A stretch of DNA of 10,291 bases from CAZILN01 sp964540005 (lineage in GTDB: Bacteria; Bacteroidota; Bacteroidia; Bacteroidales; SM23-62): positions 1 through 10,291 of the forward strand of contig CAZILN010000229.1 in assembly GCA_964540005.1 (NCBI GenBank). Direction: 5' to 3'. Position 1 is the first letter of the stretch, and every line of letters starts with the position of its first letter. Below the pieces are notes generated by a model that had not been told where the DNA came from, made no database searches, and was given only the letters and a program-made list of their open reading frames with translations. Of the stretch, positions 7,629 to 10,291 are shown in pieces. A program made the position numbers and the translations under genes.

Positions 7629-8243
7629 TTATGATTTTACCTCTTTTTCAAAATATTTACGTATCTGCTCCTGTCCCTTCTGGGTAGATATCCCGACCAG
7701 GTAAGGCATTATTATGCTCCTGAAAATATCCTCATCCGTATACCTGTCCTCGGGGAAAACCTCCTCGTCTATAACGATGTTCATGACCTGGTGGAAAAAA
7801 CCATTGACCAGTTCAATATTGAGGCCCTTTTTAAACAGGCCGTCCCTGACACCTTTCCTGAGGAGTTGTATGGTAAGTGTATGATCCCGGTACCTGCCAT
7901 CCGCGGTTAACATATTGTGCACGTCGCGGTAATATTTTTTTATATCCTCGAAAAACAGGGGATTGATCTTTTGTTTCATCTCCTCGGCCGAGCGGGTCAG
8001 GATGTATATAGCCAGGATGACATTATCCGATTCCTCAGCGATTTCAAGGGCCTCTGCCCTCTTGATGTTCGCAAAATGATCGAGGCCCTCCCTGAGCAGT
8101 TCGCCTTTATCTTTAAAGGTTTCATACAGCGTACGTTTGGAAATACCCAGTTGTCCTGAAACCTGATCCATGGTCACGGAACGGATCCCGTACTTTATGA
8201 AAAGCTCGAACGCCTCCTTTATTATTCTCTCGCGTAGTTCCAT
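7629..8243 (-). CDS. TetR/AcrR family transcriptional regulator of the efflux operon
   Basis: A 204-residue one-component repressor with an N-terminal TetR DNA-binding domain. The first helix is IIKEAFELFIKYGIRS (7-22). The helix-turn-helix is at about 24-43, with the family signature SVTMDQVSGQLGISKRTLYETF followed by KDKGELL. Residues from about 60 to the end form the all-helical ligand-binding and dimerisation domain, which is variable and gives no ligand clue. The ATG at 8243 (MELRERI) is chosen. A 24-nt longer reading from a TTG at 8267 would add the hydrophobic peptide CLVLFF, which TetR proteins do not carry, and that TTG lies inside the candidate -7 promoter element. The gene is first in the efflux operon and faces a divergent gene. 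Autorepression from the inverted repeats at 8272-8311 is the natural inference. It ends with tandem TAA TAA. Confidence 0.92.
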   Translation of the reverse strand: MELRERIIKEAFELFIKYGIRSVTMDQVSGQLGISKRTLYETFKDKGELLREGLDHFANIKRAEALEIAEESDNVILAIYILTRSAEEMKQKINPLFFEDIKKYYRDVHNMLTADGRYRDHTLTIQLLRKGVRDGLFKKGLNIELVNGFFHQVMNIVIDEEVFPEDRYTDEDIFRSIIMPYLVGISTQKGQEQIRKYFEKEVKS

Positions 8244-8264
8244 CCTGAAAAATAAAACAAGGCA

Positions 8265-8295
8265 CAAAAATCAGAAAACCAAATTAGTTTTCCAA
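8265..8295 (-). promoter_or_regulatory. Candidate promoter of the TetR-efflux operon
   Basis: On the minus strand, TTG (8295-8293), a 20-nt spacer, and GATTTTTG (8272-8265) match the Bacteroidota TTG/TAnnTTTG layout with one mismatch (G for T at the first position of the -7 box). A start near 8258 would give a leader of about 15 nt before the ATG at 8243. The inverted repeat at 8272-8303 lies across the spacer and -33 element. This is a consensus-based proposal. Confidence 0.38.
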
Positions 8296-8311
8296 GTTTT
8301 CTGTCGGAAAA
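8272..8311. promoter_or_regulatory. Overlapping inverted repeats, probable TetR operator
   Basis: Perfect 8-bp arms CAGAAAAC (8272-8279) and GTTTTCTG (8296-8303) are separated by 16 bp. A second pairing uses GAAAAC (8274-8279) and GTTTTC (8287-8292) with 7 bp between, and a third TTTTC (8297-8301) with GAAAA (8307-8311). The GTTTTC/GAAAAC unit therefore occurs three times in about 30 bp between the divergent genes. TetR proteins bind palindromes of this general size, and the position over the regulator's own candidate promoter fits autorepression. The AT-rich context makes some pairing expected by chance; the 8-bp perfect arms are the strongest part. Confidence 0.5.
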
Positions 8312-8348
8312 TTTTAAAATATTATTTTTATGCAACAAATCGATTAAG

Positions 8349-9158
8349 ATGCAAACATCATACCTTACCTGGCTGCTTATCCCGCTTTTCCTGGCCGGCT
8401 GCCGGGGGAAAGCGACCACCGTAGCTGAAGAGGTTCCGTATCGGGATCCATGCCTTGTTCATAGCTGTGAACAGGGAGCCGTCGTACGGGGGGATACCCT
8501 GCGAAAATGCCTGTCACTGGTCTTTACCGGGGACGAATATGCAGAGGGAGGCGGGCACATACGCTCGGTCCTGAATTCAGAGCAAGTAAAAGGGGCCTTC
8601 TTTTTTACAGGAAATTTTTACCGGAACCCGGAATTCAGGGATCTGATCAGGAACCTGCGAGATGATGGTCACTACCTGGGCGCCCACTCAGACCAGCACC
8701 TGCTGTATTGTGACTGGGGGAACAGGGACAGCCTGCTGGTAAGCCGGGAGCAGTTTCTTCAGGACCTGGATATGAATTATAAAGAAATGGAGAATCTGGG
8801 AATAAGCAGGGAAAAATCCCGGTATTTTCTCCCGCCCTATGAATGGTACAACGACAGCATCAGTGCCTGGACAAGTACCGCAGGCTTTCATCTGATCAAT
8901 TTTACCCCGGGTACCCGTTCCAATGCCGATTATACTACCCCGGGAATGCCGGGTTATAATAGCAGTGAAAATATCTACCGGAGCATTACAGATTATGAAA
9001 CCAAAGATCCATCGGGAATGAACGGGTTCATTTTACTCATCCATACAGGCACTGCCCCCGCACGGACTGATAAGTTCTATTACAAGCTGGAGCAGCTAAT
9101 TGAATGGTTGAGAAACAAGGGGTATGAGATCGTATCATTAAATGAGCTCCTCGGTTAA
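8349..9158 (+). CDS. Lipoprotein with divergent polysaccharide deacetylase (CE4/NodB-like) domain
   Basis: A 269-residue predicted lipoprotein: signal peptide MQTSYLTWLLIPLFLAGC with lipobox LAGC and lipidated Cys18. From about residue 54 the NodB-homology pattern is visible. KCLSLVFTGDEYAEGG (53-68) occupies the motif-1 position, where TFDDG is usual. GAFFFTGNF (82-90) is the second strand. GAHSDQH (111-117) is motif 2, with the metal-ligand histidines H113 and H117. LPPYEWYND (161-169) is motif 3 without its usual Arg. FILLIHTG (227-234) is the last motif, with H232. Members of this superfamily remove N- or O-acetyl groups from polysaccharides using a divalent metal. The retained HxxxH and final His suggest a metal site; the altered first motif leaves activity uncertain. 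It probably sits on the periplasmic or outer face of the envelope. It diverges from the TetR operon across 105 bp, so the same operator could affect it, but nothing links it functionally to efflux. The ATG at 8349 starts the signal peptide directly. Confidence 0.78.
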   Translation: MQTSYLTWLLIPLFLAGCRGKATTVAEEVPYRDPCLVHSCEQGAVVRGDTLRKCLSLVFTGDEYAEGGGHIRSVLNSEQVKGAFFFTGNFYRNPEFRDLIRNLRDDGHYLGAHSDQHLLYCDWGNRDSLLVSREQFLQDLDMNYKEMENLGISREKSRYFLPPYEWYNDSISAWTSTAGFHLINFTPGTRSNADYTTPGMPGYNSSENIYRSITDYETKDPSGMNGFILLIHTGTAPARTDKFYYKLEQLIEWLRNKGYEIVSLNELLG

Positions 9159-9168
9159 TCAGTGAACC

Positions 9169-9242
9169 ACTCTGGTTTTATCAAATTTCAGCATGTCATA
9201 GTATCTATTTAATGCCAAAATCAGAGTAACCATTAAAAATGG
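9169..9242. terminator. Possible weak transcription end structures in convergent intergenic region
   Basis: Downstream of the deacetylase-like gene, ACTCTGGTTTT (9169-9179) can pair with AAAATCAGAGT (9217-9227) over 11 bp with one G-U pair and a 37-nt loop. A small hairpin CCATT-AAA-AATGG (9230-9242) is followed by CAATATTTT. The two genes converge here, so a terminator is expected, but neither structure is a classical GC-rich stem with a U-run. Confidence 0.25.
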
Positions 9243-9291
9243 CAATATTTTAATGTTTGTATAAAGTGAATACTACCCTGACCTGTCATTC

Positions 9292-10291
9292 TTAAGGTCC
9301 CTGTCTGGTCAGTGTAACATCATAAAAATGCTCGGAGTGGACAGGGGTTCCCTCTTCAGTGACACCTTCCAGTATACATCTGATCCGGGTATAGCGGTCC
9401 CCGTTATAGAATTTTACCATTGCCCTGCCATCAGCATCCAGCTGCAGGTCGGGTTCCCAGTGTATGGTCTTACGCAGGTCGGGGATGGTGCTTTTTCTCT
9501 TTTCTTCCGTGTCATACAGGGGTTTGTAGAATTCCTTGGCTACTGCAAACTTTCCGATGGAAACAGGGTTAATCCATTTCCTGTCGGATTTTCTGTCGCT
9601 GATGGGTTTGAGTTTAATATCGATTACACGACCTATTCCATAACCATACAAGCCCTGCACATCCATTCCGGTTACCAGAGTGTATTCTTCAATATCCTCA
9701 GGAAGTATGTGGTATGCATATTCATAATCAGGGATCTTAATTCCACCGGTTAAAAATGTAAATTGCAACATCCCGTCAATACAATAAAACACATCAGCCT
9801 TCCCTGTATTAATTCTGCTTACAAGAGTCTCCAGATGTTGCATGTCTATGGCCGCATTAATTTGGTCCTGCGTGGCTTTTCGTTTGTTGAATGCCAGGTC
9901 AGCTATATAAAGTTCTTCCTTAACAACTGTCTTGCGTATTACTACCTCTTCCAGCCACTGGTGGTTTTCAATACCCAGTGAAAACCGGTCCTGAAGCCTT
10001 TCCTGGCTGAATACTGGTTCAATTGGGTTCTTGCCCAAACTGTCTGTAAGATATTGCAGGTAAGCATACAGGTCATCCTCAAATGCCGTGGAGTTTAGAA
10101 CAATAGACAAGTTGCTCTTCCCCGCCCTGTCCACTGCGTATATGAACAGTCCGGTGTTGAAATCCGGAGAATAGTCAGGCATGAAAGAAAACTCCCCGTC
10201 ATTATCAACAGGGATGATGGTGTTATTCCCTCCAAAAAGGACATTAATCTGTCCGGCTGCTAACCTGGGATTTCCCCCATAGGGTTGTTTC
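9292..10291 (-). CDS. C-terminal part of a TonB-plug/macroglobulin-type (MG2-like) surface protein (5' end outside window)
   Basis: The frame is open from the right edge to a TAA at 9294-9292: 332 visible residues and no start. A Met encoded at 10182 is internal; the reading continues 36 residues upstream to the edge without a stop. Visible residues 1-45 look like the end of a beta-sandwich repeat (GGNPRLAAGQINVLFGGNN, then DNDGEFSF). Residues about 136-228 resemble a degenerate TonB plug domain: VFYCIDGML, LPEDIEEYTLVTG and YGYGIGRVIDIKLKP follow the order DG...dIe...yG..G..GVI.I..K. The last 58 residues carry the macroglobulin-like C-terminal pattern: IHWEPDLQLDADGRA, FYNGD, LEGVTEEG. Bacteroidota encode many such long plug-containing proteins without a beta-barrel, often called carboxypeptidase-regulatory-like or MG2 proteins. 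Their role is not established. The missing N-terminus would hold the signal peptide and MG2 domain. Confidence 0.7.
   Translation of the reverse strand, partial: KQPYGGNPRLAAGQINVLFGGNNTIIPVDNDGEFSFMPDYSPDFNTGLFIYAVDRAGKSNLSIVLNSTAFEDDLYAYLQYLTDSLGKNPIEPVFSQERLQDRFSLGIENHQWLEEVVIRKTVVKEELYIADLAFNKRKATQDQINAAIDMQHLETLVSRINTGKADVFYCIDGMLQFTFLTGGIKIPDYEYAYHILPEDIEEYTLVTGMDVQGLYGYGIGRVIDIKLKPISDRKSDRKWINPVSIGKFAVAKEFYKPLYDTEEKRKSTIPDLRKTIHWEPDLQLDADGRAMVKFYNGDRYTRIRCILEGVTEEGTPVHSEHFYDVTLTRQGP

Noticed and set aside
8244..8267. Longer TetR start at a TTG (8267)
   Set aside because: It adds a hydrophobic octapeptide atypical of TetR proteins and overlaps the candidate -7 promoter box; the ATG at 8243 gives a normal amino terminus.
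9292..10182. Reading the right-hand protein as a complete gene starting at the ATG at 10182
   Set aside because: The same frame continues 36 codons to the window edge with beta-sandwich-like sequence, and no signal peptide follows that ATG.
1..10291. Defence system, CRISPR array, mobile element or RNA gene
   Set aside because: Both strands were read for repeats, transposase or integrase motifs and RNA-like structures; none could be supported.

Overview
The window looks like chromosomal DNA from a member of the Bacteroidota, probably an environmental Bacteroidales/Marinilabiliales-type organism. The lineage is inferred from four things: a good match to the Bacteroidota promoter consensus (TTG, about 20 nt, TAnnTTTG), A-rich leaders without Shine-Dalgarno sequences, a secreted PKD/DUF5060 glycoside-hydrolase-like protein, and the C-terminus of a TonB-plug/macroglobulin-type protein. 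No rRNA, tRNA, insertion sequence, integrase or CRISPR array was seen, and coding density is high.

Layout. Positions 1-1577 (minus strand) hold the N-terminal 525 residues of a large secreted protein: signal peptide, carbohydrate-binding-like region, PKD domain, DUF5060-like domain and the start of a TIM-barrel-type domain. It continues past the left edge. It has its own candidate promoter at 1664-1695. Positions 1697-8243 (minus strand) hold one compact five-gene operon, read from right to left: TetR regulator, TolC-type outer membrane channel, lipoprotein membrane-fusion protein, HAE1-type RND pump, and a small PII-like protein. Gaps between genes are 66, 32, 30 and 14 bp. A divergent intergenic region (8244-8348) carries overlapping inverted repeats that cover a candidate regulator promoter. 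On the plus strand, 8349-9158 encodes a lipoprotein with a divergent polysaccharide-deacetylase (CE4/NodB-like) fold. A convergent intergenic region follows, and 9292 to the right edge (minus strand) is the C-terminal part of a protein with a degenerate TonB plug domain and a macroglobulin-type C-terminal domain.

How the genes work together. The regulator probably represses its own operon and releases it when an amphiphilic or toxic ligand binds. The three pump genes make a complete tripartite envelope efflux system. The PII-like protein as last gene is the most unusual part: it lacks the canonical nucleotide-binding B-loop, and its placement suggests a sensor or modulator of the pump. The flanking genes concern the cell surface and polysaccharides and have no clear link to efflux.

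Most of the window is a well-understood gene arrangement. The points most worth following are the PII-like protein joined to an RND pump of the drug/amphiphile class, the operator architecture, and the altered catalytic motif of the deacetylase-like lipoprotein.
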